Positions 31,642 through 39,854 of a stretch of 64,000 nucleotides of DNA are shown in pieces. Every line of letters starts with the position of its first letter. Position 1 is the stretch's first letter. The stretch comes from Sphingomonas_B tabacisoli (GTDB lineage: Bacteria; Pseudomonadota; Alphaproteobacteria; Sphingomonadales; Sphingomonadaceae): NCBI RefSeq assembly GCF_042678385.1, contig NZ_JBHUDY010000001.1, positions 1,054,001-1,118,000 on the forward strand, read 5' to 3'. The position numbers and the translations under genes were made by a program. A model generated the notes under the pieces. That model did no database searches. It saw only the letters and a list, made by a program, of their open reading frames with translations, and was not told where the DNA came from.

Positions 31642-34182
31642 ATGAACGGCAATACTCGGCTGATCCGCGCGGCGCTGCTGGCGTCGGCGACCCTTCTCGC
31701 AACCGCTGCCTGGGCGCAGGATTCGCAGACTCCTCCTGCCGGCCCGAACGCGCCTGCGGCCGGTCCGCAAACCGCTGGAGCGGCCGACGAATCCGACATC
31801 GTCGTCACCGGCACCAGCGTCGCGCGCGCCGCGTTCGACACGCCGCTTGCGGTCGAGACGCTCGACGAAGGCACGCTCGCTCGCACCCAGGCCGCAGGCA
31901 ACGCCGACATCCTGAACACGATCCCGACCATCAAGGCGGACGGCGGCGGCGGCGAAGTCGCGGCCAACGTGTTCGTGCGCGGCCTGCCGTCGGGCGGCCA
32001 ATACCAATTCACGCCGCTCGAATATGACGGCATTCCGGTGATGAGCACTTTCGGGCTCAACTCCTCGGCGTTCGACGTCTATTGCCGCAACGATCTCGGG
32101 ATCGAGCGGTTGGAGTTCGTGCGCGGCGGCGTGTCGAACCTGTTTGGGCCCGGCTCGGTGGCAGGCCTGATCAACTTCATCTCGAAGACCGGCACCGACA
32201 CGCTGGGCGGCGTCGCCCAGTTCGAGGTGGCCGAGCGCGACCGCTACAAGGGCGATGTCGCGATCAGCGGACCACTGGGCGGCAACACCTATTTCGCGCT
32301 GTCCGGCTATTACCGCTACGACGAAGGCACGATCCGGACCGGCCTGAAGACCAAGGGCTATCAGCTCCGCGGCAATCTGAAGCAGGAGTTCAGCGACGGC
32401 TCCGGCTCGGTCACGCTTTATGGTCAGTGGATCGACGACAAGGTCCAGTTCTTCCTGCCGATCCCCCTGGATGGCACGACCCGCAAGCGGATCCCGGGCA
32501 ATGACGGCAAGATCGTCAACTCGGTGCAGAACGATTTCGACCCCAATGTGCTCGGCTTCAACCTGCCCGGCGGCGGCCGCTTCGTCAGCGACATCAACGA
32601 CGGCGTGAAGACCCGCGGCGGCCAGATCGCGCTCGCCTTCGACAAGAAGTTCGGCGACGATTGGGGCATCAACGGCCGCGTCAAATACTCGCAGTACAAG
32701 CACAAATTCGGCCTGTGGTCGGACGGCGACGGCATCATCAACGTGCCCGAGACCCAGGCGAGCTTCCTGGCGAACCGGCAGACCAGCGCGATCTTTCCCG
32801 AGCTGAAGGGCATCACGACCGCGAACGCCCGCTTCACCTTCGCGGACGGTTCGGTGGTGCCGGCCAACTTCTTGCTGTTCGCCAACCGCTTCACCGACCG
32901 CAACCGGCCGATGCACGACGTGACGGCGGAGCTGAACCTCACCAAGACGGTGACGACCGGCGCGCTGGAACATCACTTCACATTGGGCGGCTTCTATGCC
33001 GACGCCACGGCGAAGGACATCGACCTCACCACCACCTATTTGGCCGAGTTCAACAATCAGCCGCAGCTCGTCAATCTGGTCGTGACCAACCCGACCACCG
33101 GCGTGCAGACCGTCATTTCGCGCAACGGCCTGCTGCGCGGCGGCCTTTCCTACACCAACAATCGGCACGAGGTTGAGCGCACGGCCGGCTATTTCGCCGA
33201 CCAGATCGAGGCCGATAACTTCTCGTTCGATATCGGCGGCCGCGTCGAGCATCTAAGCGGCGACATCAAGCGCGAGATCGCCGCGAACTTCGTCACCGAC
33301 ACGACCGCCGGCCTGTCGAACGCGATCAAGACCGTGAACTATGGCAGCGGCAACTATCTGACCGGCAAGGTCAAGACGACCGAATGGGCGCTGGCCGCCG
33401 GCGCGCTCTACAAGGTGACGCCGACGCTGAACCTGTATCTGAACGCCTCGCGCGGCTTCTTCTTCCCCGAAATCCGCGCCGTCACCTTCAGCCCCGCCGG
33501 CAAGCATGCGAGCTACAGCGCCGAGATCATCAAGCAGATCGAAGGCGGCCTGAAGTTCAACAGCGGCCGCTTCCAGGGCACGGTTGCGGGCTTCTACACC
33601 AAGCTCGACAATCGCCGGCAGATCCTATTCATCAACGACGGGCAGGGCGGTTTCACCGAGGCGGTGAACCTGGTCGCGACGCGCTCCTACGGCGTCGAGG
33701 CGACGGCGAATGTCGAGGTGATCCCGAACCTTCACCTGCAGGGCAACTTCACGCTGCAGAACGCCAAATATACGCAGTTCCAGTCGCTGGTGAACAACGT
33801 GCCGACGCCCAATCCGGCGATCATCGGCAACAAGCTCGAGCGCCAGCCCGACTTCCTCTACAATGCGGGCCTCTATTACGACGACGGCGCGCTCGATGCC
33901 TCGATCTTCACCAACTATACCGGCGACAATTTCGTCGCTTCGAATAACGCGATCAAGCTGCAGGGCTTCAACATCGTCAACCTCGACGCCGGTTATAAGA
34001 TCAAGGTCGGCGGGCGGAACACGGTGCGGGTCGGCATCAACGTGTTCAACCTGTTCGACGAAGATGCCGTGACCGAAGGTTCGCCGCGCCAGGACAACAA
34101 CCAGGTTGCCGGCGGCCAGTATTTCGTCGGCCGTCCAGTGCTGCCGCGCCGGATCACCGGCCGCGTGACGTTCAGCTTCTAA
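31642..34182 (+). CDS. TonB-dependent receptor
   Basis: An outer-membrane receptor of 846 residues. The signal peptide is RAALLASATLLATAAWAQ. The linker is rich in Pro and Ala, the plug starts near DIVVTGTSVARAAFDT, and the barrel ends in TGRVTFSF with the C-terminal Phe typical of outer-membrane barrels. I used ATG 31642, six bases after GGAGG; an ATG at 31636 touches the GGAGG and is less likely. It diverges from the LysR gene and is followed by a hairpin and then glycoside hydrolases, so it probably imports the oligosaccharide or glycoside degraded by the locus. Confidence 0.92.
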   Translation: MNGNTRLIRAALLASATLLATAAWAQDSQTPPAGPNAPAAGPQTAGAADESDIVVTGTSVARAAFDTPLAVETLDEGTLARTQAAGNADILNTIPTIKADGGGGEVAANVFVRGLPSGGQYQFTPLEYDGIPVMSTFGLNSSAFDVYCRNDLGIERLEFVRGGVSNLFGPGSVAGLINFISKTGTDTLGGVAQFEVAERDRYKGDVAISGPLGGNTYFALSGYYRYDEGTIRTGLKTKGYQLRGNLKQEFSDGSGSVTLYGQWIDDKVQFFLPIPLDGTTRKRIPGNDGKIVNSVQNDFDPNVLGFNLPGGGRFVSDINDGVKTRGGQIALAFDKKFGDDWGINGRVKYSQYKHKFGLWSDGDGIINVPETQASFLANRQTSAIFPELKGITTANARFTFADGSVVPANFLLFANRFTDRNRPMHDVTAELNLTKTVTTGALEHHFTLGGFYADATAKDIDLTTTYLAEFNNQPQLVNLVVTNPTTGVQTVISRNGLLRGGLSYTNNRHEVERTAGYFADQIEADNFSFDIGGRVEHLSGDIKREIAANFVTDTTAGLSNAIKTVNYGSGNYLTGKVKTTEWALAAGALYKVTPTLNLYLNASRGFFFPEIRAVTFSPAGKHASYSAEIIKQIEGGLKFNSGRFQGTVAGFYTKLDNRRQILFINDGQGGFTEAVNLVATRSYGVEATANVEVIPNLHLQGNFTLQNAKYTQFQSLVNNVPTPNPAIIGNKLERQPDFLYNAGLYYDDGALDASIFTNYTGDNFVASNNAIKLQGFNIVNLDAGYKIKVGGRNTVRVGINVFNLFDEDAVTEGSPRQDNNQVAGGQYFVGRPVLPRRITGRVTFSF

Positions 34183-34232
34183 GTCCCCCCTGGGCGCGGG
34201 GGACTTCCCTTGGTCCCCCGCGCCATTTCTTT
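34183..34232 (+). terminator. Strong hairpin with competing arm between TonB receptor and hydrolase genes
   Basis: GGCGCGGGGGAC (34193-34204) pairs perfectly over 12 bases with GTCCCCCGCGCC (34213-34224) around TTCCCTTG, followed by ATTTCTTTG. This resembles an intrinsic terminator placed inside an operon. The preceding GTCCCCC (34183-34189) can pair with GGGGGAC (34198-34204), which would break the larger hairpin. It may cap receptor transcripts and limit readthrough. Confidence 0.65.
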
Positions 34233-34249
34233 GCCCGATTGAGCCCCTG

Positions 34250-35521
34250 ATGGACCTCGATTCCCGCGCCAAAGCGATCCTCACCGCCAATGATCGCGGC
34301 GGCTACACCGTCCCCAACGGCCGCGTTTATCCCTTCCAGTGGAACTGGGACTCGGCCTTCGTCGCCCTGGGTTTCGACGCCTTCGACCGCGAGCGCGCCT
34401 GGACCGAGGTCGAGACGCTGTTCAAGGCGCAATGGGACGACGGTTTCCTGCCGCACATCGTCTTTTGGAAAGACGATCCCGGCTATTTTCCGGGCCCCAG
34501 CGTCTGGGCGACCGGCCATGACCCGGTCACGTCCGGCATTACCCAGCCGCCGGTCGCGGCCACGGTGGTTCGCAAGCTCTGGGAAAGCGCCCATGCCGCC
34601 GGGCAGGGCGACGCCTTCCGCGCGCGCCTCGAAGCGTTGTTTCCCAAGCTCCTCGCCTGGCACCGCTGGTTCCGCGACGTGCGCGATCCTGACAAGCGCG
34701 GCGTCGTCGTCGCGATGCACCCCTGGGAGACCGGCCGCGACAATTCCCCGGAATGGGATGCGCCCGGCGAGCCGATCGACGTCTCCAACGTGGGCGATTA
34801 TGTCCGCCGCGACACCAGCCATCTCGACGCGAAGATGCGCCCCACCAAGCTCGAGTACGACCGTTACCTTGCGCTCGTGCAATGGGGCCGGGCGCGCGGC
34901 TGGGATCACGCCGAAATCGCCCGCACCAATCCCTTCCAGGTGGCGGACGTCGGCATGTCGATGATCCTGCTGCGCGCCAATCGCGACCTGCTCTGGCTGG
35001 CGGAGGAGCTGGGCCGGGACGCCGACGCCGCCGAGATCGACGCGATCATCGCCACCGCCGAGGCCGGCATCGACTGGCTGTGGGACGAGGACAGGCATTG
35101 CTGGTGCTCGCGCGACCGCTTGACGGGCAAGCACTCGGGTTTCGTCACCAGCGCTTCGTTCCTGAGCTTCTATGCGGGCCTGCACGATCCGGCGAAGGAC
35201 GCCGGCATGCTCACCCATTTCGAGCGGATCGGCGCCCGCGTGCCCTGTCTGATGCCCAGCCTAGATCCCGACGATCCCGGTTTCCAGATGATCCGCTACT
35301 GGCGCGGGCCGGTCTGGGCCGTCGTCAACTACATGATCGGCACCGGCCTCACCGAATGCGGCTACGATGCGCAAGGCGAGCGGGTCCGGCGCAACACGGC
35401 CGAGCTGATGGAGAAGAACGGCTTCTACGAAGCGTACAGCCCGATCGACGGTACCGGCAGCGGCGGCGACGATTTCTCCTGGACTGCCGCGATCTGGCTC
35501 GCCTGGGCGCGAAGCCGATGA
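34250..35521 (+). CDS. GH63-like glycoside hydrolase, probable mannosyl/glucosylglycerate hydrolase
   Basis: A protein of 423 residues with no signal peptide, so cytoplasmic. The (alpha/alpha)6 barrel family is read from FQWNWDSAFVALG, PHIVFW, GITQPPVAA, HPWETGRDNSPEWD and RYWRGPVWAVVNYM. Asp164 in ETGRDNSPEWD is the expected acid and Glu394 in GFYEAYSPIDG the expected base, as in GH63 enzymes. Length and motifs are close to bacterial mannosylglycerate and glucosylglycerate hydrolases, which release glycerate plus the sugar; a glycerate kinase in the divergent operon supports that. A trehalase-like or other alpha-glucosidase activity remains possible. The ribosome-binding site is weak. Confidence 0.8.
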   Translation: MDLDSRAKAILTANDRGGYTVPNGRVYPFQWNWDSAFVALGFDAFDRERAWTEVETLFKAQWDDGFLPHIVFWKDDPGYFPGPSVWATGHDPVTSGITQPPVAATVVRKLWESAHAAGQGDAFRARLEALFPKLLAWHRWFRDVRDPDKRGVVVAMHPWETGRDNSPEWDAPGEPIDVSNVGDYVRRDTSHLDAKMRPTKLEYDRYLALVQWGRARGWDHAEIARTNPFQVADVGMSMILLRANRDLLWLAEELGRDADAAEIDAIIATAEAGIDWLWDEDRHCWCSRDRLTGKHSGFVTSASFLSFYAGLHDPAKDAGMLTHFERIGARVPCLMPSLDPDDPGFQMIRYWRGPVWAVVNYMIGTGLTECGYDAQGERVRRNTAELMEKNGFYEAYSPIDGTGSGGDDFSWTAAIWLAWARSR

Positions 35522-36942
35522 CAATGATCGCGGCGCTGCTGCTCGGCGCGGCCGGGCAAGCCGCCGCTCCATGCGATCCGCGCCAGTTCGGCGCGGTGGG
35601 GGATGGAAAGACCCTGGCGACTGCATCGATCCAGCGCGCCATCGACGCCTGCGCCAGCCGCGGCGGCGGCGTTGTTCTGCTTGCGGGCGGCACTTTCCTG
35701 AGCGGCACGCTGGTGTTGAAGGATAACGTGACGCTCCGGATCGCCCCCGGAGCGACTCTGCTGGCATCTTCGCGGATCGAGGATTTCACGCCCTATCCGG
35801 CGGAAGACGTGCCAAAGATCGCGATCGACGGCTCCACCCAGAACAAGGGGAACGGCCCCTATCACCTGATCCACGCGGACAACGCCCGCGCGATCGCGAT
35901 CGACGGCGGCGGCACGATCCGCGGCAACGGCTATGGCTATTGGGATGCAGATCCCGACAAGGTCTATGTGTCGCGCCGCCCGCGGCCGAGCCCGCTGATC
36001 GAGTTCGTCGCCAGCCGCGACATCCGGATCGAGAACATCACCATCCGCGACGCACCGGGCTGGACGATCCATCCGCTCGATTCGGAAGATATCGTCATTC
36101 GTCGCGTCGGGATCTTCAACGACGGACATGGCCCGAACACCGACGCGATCGATGTGGATTCCAGTCGCAACGTGATCGTCGCCGACAGCCAAATCGAGGC
36201 GGGCGACGACTGCGTGGTGCTGAAGACCACCGGCCGCCGCGGTGCGCCGGTCGGCCCGACCGAAAACGTTGTCGTCACCGGCATCCGGTGCTCGTCCGAC
36301 GATCAGGGCATCAAGATCGGCACCGAAAGCCTGGGCGATTTCCGCAACATCCGCGTGACGGACTCGCTGATCTACCATGCGCCTTCGATCTATCGGTCGC
36401 CGACCGCAGCCGTGTCGATGTCGATGGTGGACGGCGCGACGTTCGAGAACGTCGTGGTTTCCAATATCGTGATCCGCGATGCGGCGACGCCGCTCTTCCT
36501 ACGGCTCGGCAATCGCGGCCGCGGCCAGGCGAGCCCGACGCCCGGTACGCTTCGCAACGTCGTGTTTTCGAACATCGTCGCGACCGGCGGCTCGCTCGCT
36601 TCCTCGATCACCGGGCTGCCTGGCCATCCCATACGTAGCGTGACCCTCCGCAACATCGATATCGCGATGAAAGGCGGCGGCGAAGCGACGGCGATCCGGG
36701 TGCCCGAGGCCGAGCGCGATTATCCGCACGCGCCGATGTTCGGCCCGCTTCCCGCCCATAGCCTCTATATCCGTCATGTCGCAGGCCTCACGCTGCGGAA
36801 CGTCAGGCTCCGCACCGAGCGGCCGGACGGACGGCCCGCCATTATCCTCGATGACGTAAGCGGTCTCGACGCCGATCGGGCGTCCGCGCGTTCGCTCCCC
36901 AAAGACCAGCAAGGAAAGCCCCGTGACCCGTCCCGGCCTTAG
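35518..36942 (+). CDS. GH28-family beta-helix protein with an altered active site
   Basis: A protein of 474 residues with a short signal-like N-terminus (MTMIAALLLGAAGQAAA) and a right-handed beta helix of pectinase type. NTDAIDVDSS holds Asp209, and AGDDCVVLK Asp230-Asp231, matching the three GH28 acidic residues. The usual GHG histidine motif is replaced by DDQGIKIGTES, with Gln263 at the His position, so the mechanism or substrate may differ. The start overlaps the GH63 stop as ATGA. Polygalacturonase or rhamnogalacturonan hydrolase activity is the default guess, but the substitution makes this less certain. Confidence 0.82.
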   Translation: MTMIAALLLGAAGQAAAPCDPRQFGAVGDGKTLATASIQRAIDACASRGGGVVLLAGGTFLSGTLVLKDNVTLRIAPGATLLASSRIEDFTPYPAEDVPKIAIDGSTQNKGNGPYHLIHADNARAIAIDGGGTIRGNGYGYWDADPDKVYVSRRPRPSPLIEFVASRDIRIENITIRDAPGWTIHPLDSEDIVIRRVGIFNDGHGPNTDAIDVDSSRNVIVADSQIEAGDDCVVLKTTGRRGAPVGPTENVVVTGIRCSSDDQGIKIGTESLGDFRNIRVTDSLIYHAPSIYRSPTAAVSMSMVDGATFENVVVSNIVIRDAATPLFLRLGNRGRGQASPTPGTLRNVVFSNIVATGGSLASSITGLPGHPIRSVTLRNIDIAMKGGGEATAIRVPEAERDYPHAPMFGPLPAHSLYIRHVAGLTLRNVRLRTERPDGRPAIILDDVSGLDADRASARSLPKDQQGKPRDPSRP

Positions 36943-37696
36943 TCCCGAACAGCGCATCTTCTACGACGACAATGGCTATATCCTGCTCAAATCCTTTCTG
37001 AGCGCCGGAGAAGCCGCGGCGTTGCGCGCCGAAGTCCATGCGATCGCGGCGCGGCAAGGCCCGACCAACGCGACCTGGAGCAGCGTCGCGGGGCAAGGCA
37101 CCGCGCTCGAACATTCGCACGACGTGCAGTTCCGCTCCGCCGCCTTCACGCGGCTGCTGGTGGACGAGCGGCTGACCGCCGCGTTCACCAGCCTGATCGG
37201 GCCCAACGTGCAGCTTCACCACAACAAGATGTTCATCAAGCCGCCGGAGCGCGGCTCGCCGTTCCCGATGCACCAGGACTGGGGCTATTTCCCGCACAAG
37301 GGAAACTCGATGACAGCGGCGATCCTGCACCTGGATGCGGCGCCCGACGAGAAGGGCTGCGTCCGCGTCTATCCGGGGTCGCACAAGCTGGGGCCATTAA
37401 AGGCGTTCGGGCAGGATCACCATGTCGATCCCGACGAATTCCCGCTCTCGGCCGCGGTGCCGGTCGAGGCGGACGCGGGCGACCTGCTCATCTTCAACTA
37501 TCTGCTGGTCCACGGATCGGGCCTGAACGTGTCGAATGAGCCGCGGACGACCTGGCTGGTCCAGGTCCGCGACCCCGAGGACGAGCCGACCTCCGAACAG
37601 CACCAGTCCCGGGGGCAGGGCATGATGCTCGCCGGCATCGATCCGCGCGGCAAATCCTTCCAGTTTGCCTGGGAGAGTGCAGCCTCGTCGAGCTGA
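36923..37696 (+). CDS. Phytanoyl-CoA dioxygenase family protein
   Basis: A 2-oxoglutarate/Fe(II) oxygenase of 257 residues. The iron ligands are in MHQDWGYFPH (His, Asp) and LLVHGSGLN (distal His), and the oxoglutarate Arg is probably in EPRTTWLVQV. The N-terminal YDDNGYILLKSFLSAGEA is a standard PhyH start. GTG at 36923 is used, giving a 20-base overlap with the GH28 gene. PhyH proteins hydroxylate diverse small molecules; here it may act on the aglycone or sugar of the locus. Its length is usual for the family. Confidence 0.87.
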   Translation: MTRPGLSPEQRIFYDDNGYILLKSFLSAGEAAALRAEVHAIAARQGPTNATWSSVAGQGTALEHSHDVQFRSAAFTRLLVDERLTAAFTSLIGPNVQLHHNKMFIKPPERGSPFPMHQDWGYFPHKGNSMTAAILHLDAAPDEKGCVRVYPGSHKLGPLKAFGQDHHVDPDEFPLSAAVPVEADAGDLLIFNYLLVHGSGLNVSNEPRTTWLVQVRDPEDEPTSEQHQSRGQGMMLAGIDPRGKSFQFAWESAASSS

Positions 37697-37727
37697 CCCG
37701 GTCACGCGTTGCCAAGTTATTGATTTA

Positions 37728-37803
37728 TGGTGAGCCCTGCTGGATTCGAACCAGCGACCTACTGATTAAAAGTCAGTTGCTCTACCGACTGAGCTAAGGG
37801 CCC
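37728..37803 (-). tRNA. tRNA-Lys (anticodon TTT)
   Basis: On the minus strand the acceptor GGGCCCT pairs with AGGGCTC (one G-T pair), with discriminator A and encoded CCA. The anticodon loop is CTTTTAA, so the anticodon is TTT. The D loop has AGTCGGTAGA and the T loop GGTTCGAATCC; total length is 76. Confidence 0.97.
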
Positions 37804-37817
37804 CAAGGCGGTGCTGC

Positions 37818-38330
37818 CTAGGCGCGCGGGCGGCGGCGGTCAACCGCGTGGAGAAGCTGGCGGATGCTGCGACCGGTCAATGGGTCGCGGAGCGTCGGGG
37901 CGATCTCCGCCAGCGGGCCGAGCACGAAGCGGCGGTTGCGGAACTCCGGGTGCGGGATGGTGAGGCCCGCGCCGGACCAGCTTCCGCCCGACCACCAGAT
38001 GATGTCGAGGTCGAGCACGCGGGCGCCCCAGCGGCGGCCAGCGCGGCGGCCGAAGCGGCGTTCGAGCTGTTTGAGGTGCGCGAGCAGGGCGGGGGGATCG
38101 AAGTCGCTCGTCAGCAGGACAGCGGCGTTGGCGAAGCTGCGGCCGGCCGGCCCCAAGGCTGCGGTGCGGTGGATGCGCGAGCGCGCGTCGACAGTGCCGA
38201 GCGCCGCCAGCGCGGCGACTGCCGCCCGAACTACGCCGTCAGGGCTGCCGTGGCGGTGATGGGGGCGGTTGGAGCCGATTGCGATGACATAGCTTGAGCC
38301 GGGCACAGGATCGTGCCTATCCGCGGCCAT
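37818..38330 (-). CDS. folK: 2-amino-4-hydroxy-6-hydroxymethyldihydropteridine pyrophosphokinase
   Basis: FolK of 170 residues transfers pyrophosphate to the pterin in folate synthesis. Diagnostic stretches are YVIAIGSNRPHH, a core FANAAVLLTSDFDPPALLAHLKQLE-type helix (FANAAVLLTSD), GARVLDLDIIWW with the two metal-binding aspartates, and LTIPHPEFRNRRFVLGPL. The ATG at 38330 overlaps by two bases the start of the divergent glycosylase gene within CCATGG. A GTG at 38306 is an alternative start nearer the YVIAIGSN motif. tRNA-Lys lies immediately downstream. Confidence 0.92.
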   Translation of the reverse strand: MAADRHDPVPGSSYVIAIGSNRPHHRHGSPDGVVRAAVAALAALGTVDARSRIHRTAALGPAGRSFANAAVLLTSDFDPPALLAHLKQLERRFGRRAGRRWGARVLDLDIIWWSGGSWSGAGLTIPHPEFRNRRFVLGPLAEIAPTLRDPLTGRSIRQLLHAVDRRRPRA

Positions 38331-38982
38331 GGCCTTCGTCAGCCCCATTCCGGAGACTGAGCCACCGCTCGACTGTCCACGATGCCCCCGGCTGGTGGCG
38401 TTTCGCGAGGCGCTGCGGGTCGAACATCCGGACTGGTGGAACGCGCCCGTGCCGGCGTTCGGCGATCGCGAGGCGTGGCTCGCGATCGTCGGCCTCGCGC
38501 CTGGCAAGCACGGCGCCAACCGCACGGGACGGCCGTTTACCGGGGACTATGCCGGCGACCTGCTGTTCGAGACGCTCACGAAATTCGGGTTGGCGGAAGG
38601 TGAGTATCGCGCCGATCCGGACGACGGCCTGACCTTGCGTGGCGTTATCATCTGCAACTCGGTCAAATGCCTGCCGCCCGAGAACAAGCCGCTGCCGCAG
38701 GAGATCGCGAACTGCCGGCCGTTCCTCGCGGCGCAGATCGACACTCTGGCGAACGCGCGGGTGTTCGTGGCGCTGGGGCAGATCGCGCACCAGTCGGCGG
38801 TGCGGACGCTGCGCGGCAAGCTGTCGGAGTGCAAATTCGGCCATCTGGCCGAGCATGGGTTCGCGGGCGGCGAAGTGCTCATCGATAGCTATCACTGCTC
38901 GCGCTACAACCAGAACACCGGCCGGCTGACACGCGAGATGTTCGAAGCGGTGTTCGCGCGGGCGTTGGAACTGCGCCCATAA
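38329..38982 (+). CDS. Uracil-DNA glycosylase family protein, family 5 (UDGb)-like
   Basis: A DNA repair glycosylase of 217 residues. Motif one GLAPGKHGANRTGRPFTGDY and motif two DSYHCSRYNQNTGRLT are those of family 5 (UDGb), which removes uracil and other deaminated bases and lacks the usual polar activating residue of family 1. Cysteines near the N-terminus (CPRC) and at NSVKCLPP fit the four-cysteine iron-sulfur cluster of families 4 and 5. The start codon overlaps that of divergent folK. It is followed by an inverted repeat AAGTTCAC...GTGAACTT (38981-39024). Confidence 0.85.
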   Translation: MAFVSPIPETEPPLDCPRCPRLVAFREALRVEHPDWWNAPVPAFGDREAWLAIVGLAPGKHGANRTGRPFTGDYAGDLLFETLTKFGLAEGEYRADPDDGLTLRGVIICNSVKCLPPENKPLPQEIANCRPFLAAQIDTLANARVFVALGQIAHQSAVRTLRGKLSECKFGHLAEHGFAGGEVLIDSYHCSRYNQNTGRLTREMFEAVFARALELRP

Positions 38983-39209
38983 GTTCACAATGTTCCAGGG
39001 GTGAGACGCCTTTTTCGTGAACTTATCTGGGATTCGCAATGGATAAGAACGGCTTAGGAGAAATATTCCTATGCGGGCCAACGGTGCACCGTAGATATCG
39101 ACGATGGGAAAGAGCGAGCCGGCACAATGGCACGGCGCGTCCGTTGTAGGACAGGATTTTCCGATTTCGTCGTTTGCGCTACACTGCCAAGCCCAGAGGA
39201 GGTTCGCCC

Positions 39210-39437
39210 ATGAGCCTGATCCTTGCCCCATTATCGGCCGCCGCGCTGGCCCAGGCGCCGGGGCCGTTGCCGATCTGCGGGCAGGCGAAACCCACGCCCG
39301 CCGAGGCATCCGAAAACGCGAAGCTGAAGCGCCTCGACAAACTGCCGCAGGCGGAAGCCTATCTGACCGTCATGCGCACCGAGAATGGCTGCATTCGCCC
39401 GGCGAAAGTGCGCGAGGAACGGGCGAGGGTAAGATAA
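39210..39437 (+). CDS. Small hypothetical protein, probably exported
   Basis: A protein of 75 residues starting MSLILAPLSAAALAQAPG, a short hydrophobic stretch ending in an AQA-type cleavage site. The mature part has two cysteines (PICGQ and NGCIRP), which could form a disulfide, and a charged middle (ENAKLKRLDKLPQAEAYL). AGAGGAGG lies eight bases before the ATG, so translation is likely. No family is recognised. The 227 bases upstream contain no other convincing gene. Confidence 0.6.
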   Translation: MSLILAPLSAAALAQAPGPLPICGQAKPTPAEASENAKLKRLDKLPQAEAYLTVMRTENGCIRPAKVREERARVR

Positions 39438-39630
39438 TCCAATCTGGGTTATTTTCGGCTAGACATTCGACTCCGTAACGTTCTACTTTTGATCCGCTGA
39501 AGCCCTAATGAATCTCTTTTGCAGTAACTAGCACACCACCGAGATGACCCGAAGAGGCGCGCGGTAGGACGCTCGAACGGAAGGAGACTGACAAAGGCGA
39601 CAGCACGCAAAGACGAAAAGGAGCAGTCCT

Positions 39631-39810
39631 ATGGAACAGCTTCTTTTCGACGTGCACCAGTGCCCCGACTCCTCGTGGCGCTGGCATGGCTGCGAACTCG
39701 GACGGAAGGATCGAATGATCGTTTCTAGGAGGGCGTGGCCGACTAGAGAGGAAGCTTCACGCGCTTTGCGAAGGCTTCTTCAGCTAATCGGCCTTCAGCC
39801 GCGTCGTTAA
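39631..39810 (+). CDS. Small hypothetical protein of 59 residues
   Basis: The frame begins ATGGAACAGCTTC, has AAAAGGAG seven bases upstream and ends in TAA at 39808-39810. The product is basic and Trp/Arg-rich: MEQLLFDVHQCPDSSWRWHG at the start, then IVSRRAWPTREEASRALRRL. The pattern of a W-R-W strand followed by a helix of REEASRAL type recalls very short DUF1508-like domains, but the similarity is loose. The region before it, 39438-39630, shows no other gene. Support is the strong ribosome-binding site and compact frame; its existence as a protein is inference. Confidence 0.5.
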   Translation: MEQLLFDVHQCPDSSWRWHGCELGRKDRMIVSRRAWPTREEASRALRRLLQLIGLQPRR

Positions 39811-39854
39811 AGGAGGGCGAGAGGATTACATCATCCTCTCGCTTTCCTGACGCT

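Noticed and set aside
39039..39149. 36-codon frame after the glycosylase gene
   Set aside because: No ribosome-binding site and no recognisable sequence character; likely chance.
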